Assembly (NCBI GenBank): GCA_049669185.1
Contig: JBATKF010000497.1
Span: forward strand, 1-18,454
Source: Thiosocius sp049669185
Lineage (GTDB): Bacteria; Pseudomonadota; Gammaproteobacteria; Chromatiales; Chromatiaceae
Direction: 5' to 3'
Length of the DNA: 18,454 nucleotides
Positions within the stretch are counted from its first letter, which is position 1, and each line of letters begins with the position of its first letter. Made by a program: the position numbers and the translations under genes. Shown here one piece after another: positions 8,561 to 16,184 of the stretch. Below the pieces are notes generated by a model that worked only from the letters and a program-made list of their open reading frames with translations, made no database searches and was not told where the DNA came from.

Positions 8561-9406
8561 ATGGACCCTGATCTAGTCAGGCTGATTCTGGTCCTGCTGG
8601 GGATCCTGTTGGTCGCGGGAATCTACCTGTGGGACAGATACAAACGCGCGATGCCGCGTCCGCGGGCGCCGAAACGCGCCGCAAAGGCGATGTCGATGCG
8701 CACGCAGTCGTCCACGGTGGACAAACCGGCGGCGCGCGCAGAGCCGCGTCTGGATGCTATCCCGTGGGCTGACGACCATGATGCTCTGCCGGAGCCGCTG
8801 GTGCTCGATCCGGAACCCGGGCGTGCCGGCGCGCTGCCCGATCCTGAGCCACCGGAGCCCGGCGAATGGGTGGCCGAAAAGCTCGATCAGGACTCGCAGG
8901 CCGCGCTGGATCTGCGCTTCGATGCCCATGGAGACGGCGACTACCTGGCGACGGATCCGGCACTCCATGACGACATCGAGCGTTTGATCGTCGTGGTGAA
9001 CCTGGCGGCGCCCGAGGGAGGCTTTTCGGGAGCGGCGATCGAGAAGGCCTGCAGCGCCGCCGGTCTGGTATTTGGCGACATGTCTATCTACCACTTCCAC
9101 GAACCGGCCAGTGGGCGCGTGATGTTCAGTATGGCGAGCAGCGTCGAGCCGGGCAGTTTTCCGTCTGACGACATGGCGCGTTTCACGACACCCGGCCTGT
9201 CCCTGTTTACCCAGCTGCCCAGTGTGTGCGACGGGCTACAGATCTATGATCAGCTGCTGCAGACGGCGCATCGGCTCGCTGGTCTGTTGCGTGCCGAGGT
9301 GCAGGATGAGCGCCGCAACAAACTGACACGGCAGATGCAGGAGCACACGCGCGAGGCCATCATTGAGCATCAGCGCAAGATCAGGCTGGCGCGGAGGCGC
9401 CATTGA
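8561..9406 (+). CDS. zipA: Cell division protein ZipA
   Basis: ZipA anchors the FtsZ ring to the inner membrane in Gammaproteobacteria. The 281-residue protein shows the expected order. An N-terminal membrane helix (about residues 5-24, LVRLILVLLGILLVAGIYLW) is followed by a basic patch (KRAMPRPRAPKRAAK). Next comes a flexible linker of about 100 residues rich in P, E and D. The C-terminal FtsZ-binding domain (about 140-260) starts LIVVVNLAAPEGGFSGAAI and includes MSIYHFHEP, VMFSMASSVEPG and TTPGLSLFTQLP. The tail of about 35 residues is strongly basic and helical. The linker is acidic rather than Q-rich as in E. coli; such linkers are poorly conserved. It begins 60 bp after smc, and its TGA overlaps the TTG start of ligA, so translational coupling is likely. 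Confidence 0.93.
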   Translation: MDPDLVRLILVLLGILLVAGIYLWDRYKRAMPRPRAPKRAAKAMSMRTQSSTVDKPAARAEPRLDAIPWADDHDALPEPLVLDPEPGRAGALPDPEPPEPGEWVAEKLDQDSQAALDLRFDAHGDGDYLATDPALHDDIERLIVVVNLAAPEGGFSGAAIEKACSAAGLVFGDMSIYHFHEPASGRVMFSMASSVEPGSFPSDDMARFTTPGLSLFTQLPSVCDGLQIYDQLLQTAHRLAGLLRAEVQDERRNKLTRQMQEHTREAIIEHQRKIRLARRRH

Positions 9407-11439
9407 GCCTTGATAAGGCGACCCGCGCCCGGGCGCAGACCCTGCGCGAGCAGATAGCGCAGCATGACTACCAGTACTACGTGCTGGACGACCCCCAGAT
9501 CCCCGACAGTGAATACGATCGCCTGTTCCGCGAGCTGCAGGCACTCGAGGCCGCGTATCCAGCACTGGTAACGCCGGATTCACCGACCCAGCGGGTCAGC
9601 GGAACACCCTTGGCGGCCTTCGGCGAAGTCGTCCATCGCGTGCCCATGCTGTCGCTGGAAAATGCGCTTAACGCCGATGCGATGGCGGAATTCGATCGGC
9701 GGGTGCGCAGGCGTCTCGACCGCGATAACGAGATGACCTATGCGGGCGAACCCAAGCTCGATGGCCTCGCGATCAGCCTGCGCTACCAGGATGGCAAGCT
9801 GCTGCAGGGCGCAACGCGCGGTGACGGCAACCGGGGCGAGGATGTCACCCAGAATGTGCGCACCATTGCTGCGATACCGCTGCATCTGCGCGGTAGTGGC
9901 TGGCCGCGCCTGCTGGAGGTGCGCGGCGAGGTCTTTATTCCAAAGCGGGGCTTCGAGGCGCTGAATCGACGCCAGCGCGAGCAGGGTGCCAAGACATTTG
10001 CCAATCCACGCAACGCAGCCGCGGGCAGTCTGCGACAGCTGGACCCGAAGGTCACGGCGACGCGCCCGCTGATGATGTTTTGCTACGGGTTGGGCGAGGT
10101 CGAAGGTCATCCGATGAGCGCCACCCACAGTGGCAATATGGCGCTGCTCCAGGACTGGGGGCTGCCGGTCTCGCCCGAGCTGCAGGTGCTCAGCGGCCTC
10201 GACGGCTGCCTCGCCTATTTTTCCGCGATGGGCGCGCGCCGCGATACGCTCCCGTACGACATCGACGGGGTGGTGTTCAAGGTGAACAGCATCGCTGATC
10301 AAGAGGCGCTCGGATTCGTCTCTCGCGCACCGCGCTGGGCGATTGCACAGAAGTTTCCGGCGCAGGAGGCACTGACCGAGATCGAGGACGTCGAATTCCA
10401 GGTCGGTCGAACCGGGGCGGTCACTCCGGTGGCGCGCCTCAGGCCGGTGTCGGTCGGTGGTGTCACGGTCAGCAATGCCACGCTGCACAACATGGGTGAG
10501 GTCGAACGCAAGGATGTCCGGGTGGGCGACACGGTCTACGTACGACGTGCCGGTGATGTGATCCCGGAGATCGTCCGGGTGCTGCCCGAGCGCCGTCCGG
10601 CGGGCGCCAGGCCGGTGGTAATGCCCGCGCACTGTCCGGTCTGTGGCTCGGCGATCGAACGCATCGAGGGCGAGGCGGTGGCGCGCTGTTCCGGCGGCCT
10701 GTATTGCGCCGCGCAGCGCAAGGAATCGGTCAAGCACTTCGCCTCGCGGCGGGCGATGGATATCGACGGGCTGGGCGAAAAACTGATAGACCAGCTGATC
10801 GATCAGGAACTCATTGGCGACCCGGCGGACCTGTTCGGCCTGTCGGTAGACGCCCTCGCTGGTCTGCAGCGCATGGCGCAGAAATCGGCGCACAACCTGG
10901 TCGCTGCGCTGGACGATGCACGCAGGACTACGCTGGCCCGTTTCCTCTTTGCGCTCGGCATCCGCGAGGTGGGTGAGGCCACCGCACAGGCACTGGCGCG
11001 CCAGTTCGGCGCTCTAGACGCGATCGCTGCGGCGAGCGAGGAGGCGCTGCAGGAGACGCCGGATGTCGGTCCCATCGTCGCTCGCCACGTCCACACCTTT
11101 TTCCGCCAGCCACACAACCGGGAAGTGATCGCCAAGCTGCGCGACGCCGGCGTCGCGTGGCCGGAGACCGAACCCCTTGCGGCCGCGGGCCGGTTGCCGC
11201 TGTCGGGCAAGAGCTTCGTCCTCACCGGCACGCTGTCGGAGCCGCGCACCCAGGTGAAGGAGAGACTGCAGGCCCTGGGCGCCAAGGTCACCGGCAGTGT
11301 CTCGAAGAACACGGATTACCTCGTGGCGGGTGAGGAGCCCGGCTCTAAACTGAGCAAGGCGGAGTCCCTGGGCGTCGCGTTATTGGATGAGGATCAGCTG
11401 CGTGAACTGATCGCGGAAGCAACGCTTGATCCGGATTGA
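9403..11439 (+). CDS. ligA: NAD+-dependent DNA ligase LigA
   Basis: LigA seals nicks at Okazaki fragments and after repair, using NAD+ as AMP donor. The 678-residue length is standard. Visible parts in order are domain Ia with HDYQYYVLDDPQIPDSEYD, which binds the NMN moiety, and the adenylation motif KLDG with the nucleophilic Lys118. The OB-fold region follows (FQVGRTGAVTPVARL). The four-cysteine zinc finger has Cys411, Cys414, Cys429 and Cys435, with the same spacing as in E. coli. The HhH domain (about 440-590) and a C-terminal BRCT domain from about residue 596 (LSGKSFVLTGTL) complete it. The start is a TTG at 9403 overlapping the zipA stop, with GGAGG at 9393-9397 before it; no nearby in-frame ATG gives a family-like N-terminus. 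All key residues are present. Confidence 0.97.
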   Translation: MSLDKATRARAQTLREQIAQHDYQYYVLDDPQIPDSEYDRLFRELQALEAAYPALVTPDSPTQRVSGTPLAAFGEVVHRVPMLSLENALNADAMAEFDRRVRRRLDRDNEMTYAGEPKLDGLAISLRYQDGKLLQGATRGDGNRGEDVTQNVRTIAAIPLHLRGSGWPRLLEVRGEVFIPKRGFEALNRRQREQGAKTFANPRNAAAGSLRQLDPKVTATRPLMMFCYGLGEVEGHPMSATHSGNMALLQDWGLPVSPELQVLSGLDGCLAYFSAMGARRDTLPYDIDGVVFKVNSIADQEALGFVSRAPRWAIAQKFPAQEALTEIEDVEFQVGRTGAVTPVARLRPVSVGGVTVSNATLHNMGEVERKDVRVGDTVYVRRAGDVIPEIVRVLPERRPAGARPVVMPAHCPVCGSAIERIEGEAVARCSGGLYCAAQRKESVKHFASRRAMDIDGLGEKLIDQLIDQELIGDPADLFGLSVDALAGLQRMAQKSAHNLVAALDDARRTTLARFLFALGIREVGEATAQALARQFGALDAIAAASEEALQETPDVGPIVARHVHTFFRQPHNREVIAKLRDAGVAWPETEPLAAAGRLPLSGKSFVLTGTLSEPRTQVKERLQALGAKVTGSVSKNTDYLVAGEEPGSKLSKAESLGVALLDEDQLRELIAEATLDPD

Positions 11440-11494
11440 TTCGGGACGCTTGGGCGACAATTTTGCACAGCTTTGAGACATGCCTGCGCCCTGC

Positions 11495-11509
11495 TCACCG
11501 GTTTGGTGC
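11495..11509 (+). promoter_or_regulatory. NtrC-like enhancer dyad upstream of aapJ
   Basis: TCACCGGTTTGGTGC matches the classical NtrC operator arrangement GCACC-N5-GGTGC at nine of ten defined positions. Its centre lies about 140 bp before the start point predicted from the sigma-54-like element, a normal enhancer distance; the E. coli glnA sites lie at about -108 and -140. Only one good copy is seen, while NtrC enhancers often come in pairs. The identification is by eye. Confidence 0.45.
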
Positions 11510-11536
11510 GAGCCCTCCGACACCTTAGGTTCGCGT

Positions 11537-11560
11537 GGCTGCGCCTTGACGCTCGCAGCC
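11537..11560 (+). other. Inverted repeat in the ligA-aapJ gap
   Basis: GGCTGCG (11537-11543) and CGCAGCC (11554-11560) form a 7-bp stem with a 10-base loop. No U-tract follows. It sits between the putative NtrC site and the promoter, so it could be a weak transcription end for ligA or a protein-binding dyad. No other terminator is seen between ligA and aapJ. Confidence 0.3.
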
Positions 11561-11616
11561 CAGGCAGACAGACTTCCCCCGCTGCGGTGGTAAAGCCGTT
11601 GTGTGCATCGGCCTAT

Positions 11617-11632
11617 TTGGCACAGATGTTGA
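11617..11632 (+). promoter_or_regulatory. Candidate sigma-54 (-24/-12) promoter for aapJQMP
   Basis: TTGGCACAGATGTTGA fits the RpoN consensus TTGGCAC-N5-TTGC with the exact GG-to-G spacing. It departs only at the -12 cytosine, where an A stands. Transcription would start near 11644, giving a leader of about 35 bases to the aapJ ATG. With the upstream NtrC-like dyad it suggests nitrogen control of the operon, which is plausible for an amino-acid importer. The -12 mismatch is the main weakness. Confidence 0.5.
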
Positions 11633-11678
11633 TTGCTGACACATAAGAATTCGCAAGAACGCGGAGGAGATCCACGAA

Positions 11679-12695
11679 ATGAAATCCAAGTTCCTAGTCG
11701 CGCTGGGCGCGACCCTCGTGTTTTCCGGCGCGGCGACGGCCGGGGCCACGCTAGACGCCGTCAAGAGCAAAGGCTTTGTGCAATGCGGTGTCAGCACCGG
11801 TCTGCCAGGGTTCTCGGCGGCTGACGAAAAAGGCCAGTTCACCGGCATCGACGTCGATATGTGCCGTGGCGTCGCCGCGGCGATCTTCGGTGATCCCGGC
11901 AAGGTGAAGTACAGCCCGCTGACGGCCAAGGAACGCTTCACCGCGCTGCAGTCGGGCGAGATCGACATGCTGCCGCGCAACACGACCTGGACCTACACCC
12001 GCGACACCTCGCTGGGCCTCAACTTCGCCGGCGTCAACTACTACGACGGACAGGGTTTTCTGGTCACCAAGAACCTCGGCGTGAAGAGTGCCACGGAGCT
12101 GGACGGTGCCTCGTTCTGTATCCAGGCCGGCACGACGACCGAACTCAACCTGGCGGACTACTTCCGTGCCAACAAGATGAGCTATACGCCGATCACCTTC
12201 GACACCTCGGACCAGACGGTGAAGGCGTTCGAGGCGGGACGTTGCGACGCGCTCACCTCAGACCAGTCGCAGCTCTATGCGTTGCGGATCAAGCTCAAGG
12301 ACCCCAAGAGTGCGATGGTGTTGCCCGAGGTGATCTCCAAAGAACCACTCGGTCCGGTCGTTCGTCAGGGTGACGATGAATGGTTCAACATCGTCAAGTG
12401 GATGTTGTTTGCGATGGTCAACGGCGAAGAGCTCGGCGTTACCTCGGCCAATGTCGACGAAATGAAGGCCAACTCGACGGATCCTAACGTACGTCGCCTG
12501 CTGGGTGTCGAGGGCGTGAAGGGCGAATGGATGGGGGTCCCCGATGACTGGGGCTACAACATCATCAAGCATGTAGGCAACTACGGCGAGGTCTTCGAGC
12601 GCAACGTGGGCGAGGGCAGCCCGCTGGGCATCTCACGCGGCCTCAATGCGCTATGGAGCAAAGGCGGCATCCAGTACGCGCCGCCGGTTCGTTGA
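11679..12695 (+). CDS. aapJ: General L-amino acid ABC transporter, periplasmic binding protein AapJ
   Basis: AapJ captures polar amino acids in the periplasm and delivers them to the AapQMP membrane complex. The 338-residue protein has a clear signal peptide (MKSKFLVALGATLVFSGAATA), with cleavage around residue 21. The mature family-3 solute-binding fold begins GATLDAVKSKGFVQCGVSTG. Strong AapJ hallmarks follow: GFSAADEKGQFTGIDVDMCR, KERFTALQSGEIDMLPRNTT, YYDGQGFLV and SFCIQAGTTTELNLADYF. The length agrees with AapJ of rhizobia and is longer than single-substrate His or Gln binding proteins. The start is well set by GGAGGAG at 11663-11669, nine bases before the ATG. It is first in a four-gene operon and is followed by a strong hairpin that probably favours its expression over the membrane subunits. 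Confidence 0.95.
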   Translation: MKSKFLVALGATLVFSGAATAGATLDAVKSKGFVQCGVSTGLPGFSAADEKGQFTGIDVDMCRGVAAAIFGDPGKVKYSPLTAKERFTALQSGEIDMLPRNTTWTYTRDTSLGLNFAGVNYYDGQGFLVTKNLGVKSATELDGASFCIQAGTTTELNLADYFRANKMSYTPITFDTSDQTVKAFEAGRCDALTSDQSQLYALRIKLKDPKSAMVLPEVISKEPLGPVVRQGDDEWFNIVKWMLFAMVNGEELGVTSANVDEMKANSTDPNVRRLLGVEGVKGEWMGVPDDWGYNIIKHVGNYGEVFERNVGEGSPLGISRGLNALWSKGGIQYAPPVR

Positions 12696-12719
12696 TCTCG
12701 ACTGACCCAAGTCGCAGCC

Positions 12720-12745
12720 GCCCCGGGGTGATATCGCCCCGGGGC
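12720..12745 (+). terminator. Strong GC hairpin between aapJ and aapQ (attenuator or mRNA stabiliser)
   Basis: GCCCCGGGG and CCCCGGGGC form a perfect 9-bp all-GC stem with an 8-base loop, TGATATCG. It begins 24 bases after the aapJ stop. Only a short TTTGT patch lies about 7 bases downstream, so it is unlikely to be a full terminator. Hairpins here are common in importer operons: they protect the upstream message and cut read-through, giving an excess of binding protein over permease. Confidence 0.6.
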
Positions 12746-12779
12746 CCTGAGTTTGTCTGCGCGGGACACGGGGGCAGCG

Positions 12780-13973
12780 ATGGCAACGGATAAGCCGAGG
12801 ACCCAGGCCGTTGCTACCAAGGTGGCGCTTTGGCGGCTCCCGGCCTTTCGCGCGGCGGTCTTCCAGGCCCTGCTGGTGGTCGCCATCGGCGCGTTCGGCT
12901 ATTATCTGCTGAACAACACGCTGCAGAACATGGAGCAGCGTGGCATCACCACCGGCTTCGGTTTTCTGTCGAACGCGGCCGGCTTCGGTATCCTGCAGAG
13001 CCTGATTCCTTACGACGAGACCTACACCTACGGCCGGACCTTTTTCGTCGGCCTGTTGAATACCCTGCTGGTCGCCGGCCTGGGTATATTCTTTGCGACC
13101 TTCATCGGCTTCTTCGTCGGCGTTGCGCGCCTGTCGCGCAACTGGCTGGTCGCGCGCCTGGCGACGGTCTACATCGAGACATTTCGCAACATCCCGTTGC
13201 TGCTGCAGATCATGTTTTGGTACTTCGCGGTACTGCGTCCGCTGCCGCTGCCGCGCCAGAGCATCAACCTGGGCGATGCGGTGTTCCTCAACAACCGGGG
13301 CCTGTTCTTTCCGCGGCCGGTGGCCGAGGACGGTTTCGGCCTGGTATGGCTGGCGCTGTTGGCCGCGGTTGTCGGCGTCGCGTTCGTGGCGCGCTGGGCG
13401 CACAAGCGCCAGGACGCCACCGGTCAACCCTTCCCGATCTACTCGGTGGGCACCGCCGTGATCCTTGGCCTGCCGCTGCTGGTCTTTTTGATCAGCGGGG
13501 CGCCGATGCACTTCGATTACCCGGCGCTCCAGGGCTTCAACTTCAAGGGTGGCCTGGAGGTGATACCGGAGCTCGCCGCGCTGGTGCTGGCGCTGAGTAT
13601 CTATACCGGCGCCTTCATCGCCGAAGCGGTGCGATCGGGCATTCTGTCGGTCACCCACGGGCAGACCGAGGCGGCCTACGCGCTCGGCCTGCGACCGCAG
13701 GTCACGCTGAAACTGGTGATCATTCCGCAGGCCATGCGGGTGATCATCCCGCAGTTGACCAGTCAGTACCTCAACCTGACCAAGAATTCCTCGCTGGCCA
13801 CCGCGATCGGCTACCCGGATTTGGTCAGCGTGTTTGCCGGCACGACGCTCAACCAGACAGGGCAGGCGGTCGAGGTGATTGCAATGACCATGGGTGTTTA
13901 CCTGCTGATCAGTCTGCTTATCTCGATGTTCATGAACTGGTACAACAAGCGCAAACAGTTGGTCGAAAGGTAG
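12780..13973 (+). CDS. aapQ: General L-amino acid ABC transporter, permease AapQ
   Basis: AapQ is one of two unlike inner-membrane subunits that form the import channel with AapM. From the ATG at 12780 it has 397 residues, typical for AapQ and well above the roughly 220 of ordinary His/Glu-type permeases. The extra length is an N-terminal extension and an insertion between the membrane helices (about residues 155-250). An early helix sits near 27-45. The permease core starts around GRTFFVGLLNTLLVAG. The EAA loop that contacts the ATPase begins EAAYALGLRPQ near residue 307, followed by PQAMRVIIPQL and LTKNSSLATAIGYPDL. The frame extends nine codons upstream to a TTG at 12753; the ATG, behind a GGGGG tract, is preferred. 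It ends four bases before aapM. Confidence 0.93.
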   Translation: MATDKPRTQAVATKVALWRLPAFRAAVFQALLVVAIGAFGYYLLNNTLQNMEQRGITTGFGFLSNAAGFGILQSLIPYDETYTYGRTFFVGLLNTLLVAGLGIFFATFIGFFVGVARLSRNWLVARLATVYIETFRNIPLLLQIMFWYFAVLRPLPLPRQSINLGDAVFLNNRGLFFPRPVAEDGFGLVWLALLAAVVGVAFVARWAHKRQDATGQPFPIYSVGTAVILGLPLLVFLISGAPMHFDYPALQGFNFKGGLEVIPELAALVLALSIYTGAFIAEAVRSGILSVTHGQTEAAYALGLRPQVTLKLVIIPQAMRVIIPQLTSQYLNLTKNSSLATAIGYPDLVSVFAGTTLNQTGQAVEVIAMTMGVYLLISLLISMFMNWYNKRKQLVER

Positions 13974-13977
13974 CCTG

Positions 13978-15081
13978 ATGACGACGCACACGCCGCACCC
14001 GGATATGCCGCCACCGATCACCAGCGTTGGGGTGATCGGCTGGTTGCGCACCAACCTGTTCTCGTCGTGGGGGAATACGGTACTCACCCTTGCCGCGGCC
14101 TATGTCTTATATCTGACGGTGCCGCCGCTGATCGAGTGGGCGCTGATCAAGGCGCATTGGGCTGGCGATTCGCGCGAGCCCTGCGATCTGGAAAAGGGCG
14201 GTGCCTGTTGGGTCTTCGTGAGTGTTCGCCTCAATCAGTTCATGTACGGCCTGTATCCGGAGGCCCAATACTGGCGCATCAATCTGGCGGCCATCCTCCT
14301 GGTCGTGCTGATGATCCCACTGTTCATCAAGCAGTTTCCCTGGAAGCTGTGGCTCGGGTTTTTCGTGCTGTTCGGTTATCCGGTGATCGCGTTCTACCTC
14401 TTTTCGGGCGGCGTACTCGGTCTGGAGCACGTCGAGACCAGCCGCTGGGGCGGTCTGACCCTGACGCTGATCCTGGCCTCCGTGGGTATGGCGGCGTCTT
14501 TCCCGCTGGGCGTCCTGCTGGCATTGGGGCGACGTTCCAGTATGCCGATCGTCAAATCGGTCTGCGTTGTGTTTATCGAGTTCTGGCGCGGCGTGCCGTT
14601 GATCACCGTACTGTTCATGTCATCGGTGATGCTGCCCCTGTTCCTGCCCGAGGGGACGAACTTCGACAAGCTCCTGAGGGCTATGATCGGCATCTCGCTG
14701 TTTCAGTCCGCCTACATGGCCGAGGTGGTGCGCAGTGGTCTGCAGGCCATCCCCAAGGGACAGTACGAAGCGGCGCAGGCAATGGGACTGAGCTATTGGC
14801 AGAGCATGAGTCTGATCATCCTGCCGCAGGCGCTGAAGCTTGTAATCCCCGGCATCGTCAATACCTTCATTGCCCTGTTCAAGGACACTACCCTGGTCCT
14901 CATCATCGGCCTGTTCGATATGCTGGCCACGATCGAGGCTGCGTTGGCCGATCCCAAGTGGCTCGGATTCTCCATCGAAGGCCTGACCTTTGCCGCCCTT
15001 GTCTACTGGGTATTCTGTTTCAGTATGTCGCGCTACAGCATGGCGCTCGAGCGCAAGCTGCATACCGGTCACAAGCGTTGA
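13978..15081 (+). CDS. aapM: General L-amino acid ABC transporter, permease AapM
   Basis: AapM is the partner membrane subunit of AapQ. The 367-residue protein has several membrane helices before the conserved permease core, as is usual in AapM. Those helices include one near residues 34-56 and a pair around 102-143. The core begins GGLTLTLILASVGMAASFPL, includes FWRGVPLITVLFMSSV, and contains the EAA loop EAAQAMGLSYWQSMSLI at about 264-280, followed by ILPQALKLVIPGIVNTFIAL and FKDTTLVLIIGLFDML. The ATG at 13978 lies four bases after the aapQ stop, with AAAGG at its Shine-Dalgarno position running up to that stop, so the two permeases should be made in step. Fifteen bases separate it from aapP. 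Confidence 0.94.
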   Translation: MTTHTPHPDMPPPITSVGVIGWLRTNLFSSWGNTVLTLAAAYVLYLTVPPLIEWALIKAHWAGDSREPCDLEKGGACWVFVSVRLNQFMYGLYPEAQYWRINLAAILLVVLMIPLFIKQFPWKLWLGFFVLFGYPVIAFYLFSGGVLGLEHVETSRWGGLTLTLILASVGMAASFPLGVLLALGRRSSMPIVKSVCVVFIEFWRGVPLITVLFMSSVMLPLFLPEGTNFDKLLRAMIGISLFQSAYMAEVVRSGLQAIPKGQYEAAQAMGLSYWQSMSLIILPQALKLVIPGIVNTFIALFKDTTLVLIIGLFDMLATIEAALADPKWLGFSIEGLTFAALVYWVFCFSMSRYSMALERKLHTGHKR

Positions 15082-15096
15082 AATCTGGAGCGCATC

Positions 15097-15876
15097 ATGT
15101 CTGAGTCGCCGAGCCCTGGTCCTGGTCCCGTGGTATCCGATGAGTTGACGATCGAGCTACGCGGCGTGCACAAATGGTACGGCCAGTTCCATGTGCTCAA
15201 GGACATCAATCTTGAGGTCCAAAAGGGCGAGCGTATCGTGATCTGCGGGCCGTCCGGCTCGGGAAAATCGACCATGATCCGGTGCATCAACCGCCTCGAG
15301 GAGCACCAGCGCGGGCAGATCATCGTCGACGGCACCGAGCTCACCGACGACATCAAGAACATCGACCAGATCCGCCGCGAAGTGGGCATGGTGTTTCAAC
15401 ACTTCAACCTGTTTCCACACCTCACGGTGCGCGAGAACTGCTGCCTGGCACCGATCTGGGTGCGCAAAATGCCGCGCAAGGAGGCGGAGGAGGTCGCCAT
15501 GCAGTATCTCGAGAAGGTGAAGATCCCGGAGCAGGCGAGCAAGTATCCGGGCCAGCTGTCCGGGGGTCAGCAGCAGCGCGTCGCCATCGCCCGCAGTCTC
15601 TGCATGAACCCGAGCATCATGCTGTTCGACGAGCCCACATCGGCGCTCGATCCAGAGATGATCAAAGAGGTCCTGGATACCATGATCGAGCTGGCCGAGA
15701 GCGGCATGACCATGTTGTGCGTCACCCACGAGATGGGTTTCGCGAAGACAGTGGCCAACCGGGTGATCTTCATGGACGGCGGTGAGATTATCGAGCAGAA
15801 CAGCCCCGACGCCTTCTTCGACAATCCGCAGTCGGACCGGACCAAGCTGTTCCTTAGCCAGATCCTCGCTCACTAG
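15097..15876 (+). CDS. aapP: General L-amino acid ABC transporter, ATP-binding subunit AapP
   Basis: AapP is the ATPase dimer that powers AapQM. All ABC motifs are intact in the 259 residues: Walker A GPSGSGKS at 51-58, the Q-loop glutamine in MVFQHFNLFPH (Gln101), signature LSGGQQQ at 154-160, Walker B IMLFDEP ending at residue 180, the D-loop SALDPEM and the switch His211 in CVTHEM. Residues 1-17 are a loose, proline-rich extension before the usual start of polar amino-acid ATPases. A TGGAG at 15086-15090 supports the ATG. It is the last gene of the importer. Its 3' end overlaps the 3' end of the convergent FlhB-tail gene by 23 bp, leaving no room for a dedicated terminator between them. 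Confidence 0.95.
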   Translation: MSESPSPGPGPVVSDELTIELRGVHKWYGQFHVLKDINLEVQKGERIVICGPSGSGKSTMIRCINRLEEHQRGQIIVDGTELTDDIKNIDQIRREVGMVFQHFNLFPHLTVRENCCLAPIWVRKMPRKEAEEVAMQYLEKVKIPEQASKYPGQLSGGQQQRVAIARSLCMNPSIMLFDEPTSALDPEMIKEVLDTMIELAESGMTMLCVTHEMGFAKTVANRVIFMDGGEIIEQNSPDAFFDNPQSDRTKLFLSQILAH

Positions 15877-16183
15877 CGGAAGGCGGGTTCGGTACGAATC
15901 CCTCCGGCACCTTGCCGGCCAGGATGTAGGCGAACGCGATCACCTCCGCAATGGCCTTGTACAGGTTGTCCGGTATCTCCTCGCCGAGCGGGACCTGCGA
16001 CAGGATCATTGCCATTTCCGGATCCGGGTAGAGCGGAACGCCGGCCTTCTCGGCCGCCTCGATGATCCGTTCTGCGAGTTGCTGCTCGCCCTTGGCGGTG
16101 ATCCGCGGTGCGTTGTGGCCGTCATAGCGCAGAGCCACGGCGATGTCGGTGTGGCCACTGACGGTGCGCTTCGGCTGCTTCAT
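15854..16183 (-). CDS. Stand-alone FlhB C-terminal-domain protein (export switch homologue)
   Basis: This 109-residue protein matches only the cytoplasmic tail of FlhB/YscU-type export switch proteins. Conserved parts are IAVALRYDG, APRITAKG, AERIIEAAEKAGVP, PLGEEIPDNLYKAIAEVIAF and AY. The membrane half of FlhB is missing, and there are no hydrophobic segments. The self-cleaving NPTH motif of FlhB is replaced by SGHTD just before the AVAL strand, so autocleavage is not expected. Similar tail-only proteins are known in many flagellated bacteria (FlhX or YlqH types) and some can substitute for the FlhB C-terminal domain. Its ATG lies one base after the stop of the upstream FliK-like gene, so the two are translationally coupled. 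In FlhB the tail cooperates with FliK in setting hook length; here that partnership is inferred from order. Confidence 0.88.
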   Translation of the reverse strand: MKQPKRTVSGHTDIAVALRYDGHNAPRITAKGEQQLAERIIEAAEKAGVPLYPDPEMAMILSQVPLGEEIPDNLYKAIAEVIAFAYILAGKVPEGFVPNPPSASERGSG

Positions 16184-16184
16184 C

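Noticed and set aside
9580..10893. 437-codon open frame antisense to ligA
   Set aside because: It is the mirror of a fully conserved ligase gene. The translation is rich in R and H with no recognisable domain.
11440..11678. An additional small gene in the ligA-aapJ gap
   Set aside because: No frame with a start, ribosome site and plausible composition was found; the gap is better explained as regulatory.
12651..14087. 478-codon open frame antisense to aapQ
   Set aside because: The composition (many D, R, Q, H) is typical of the complement of hydrophobic membrane-protein codons; the sense strand is a clear AapQ.
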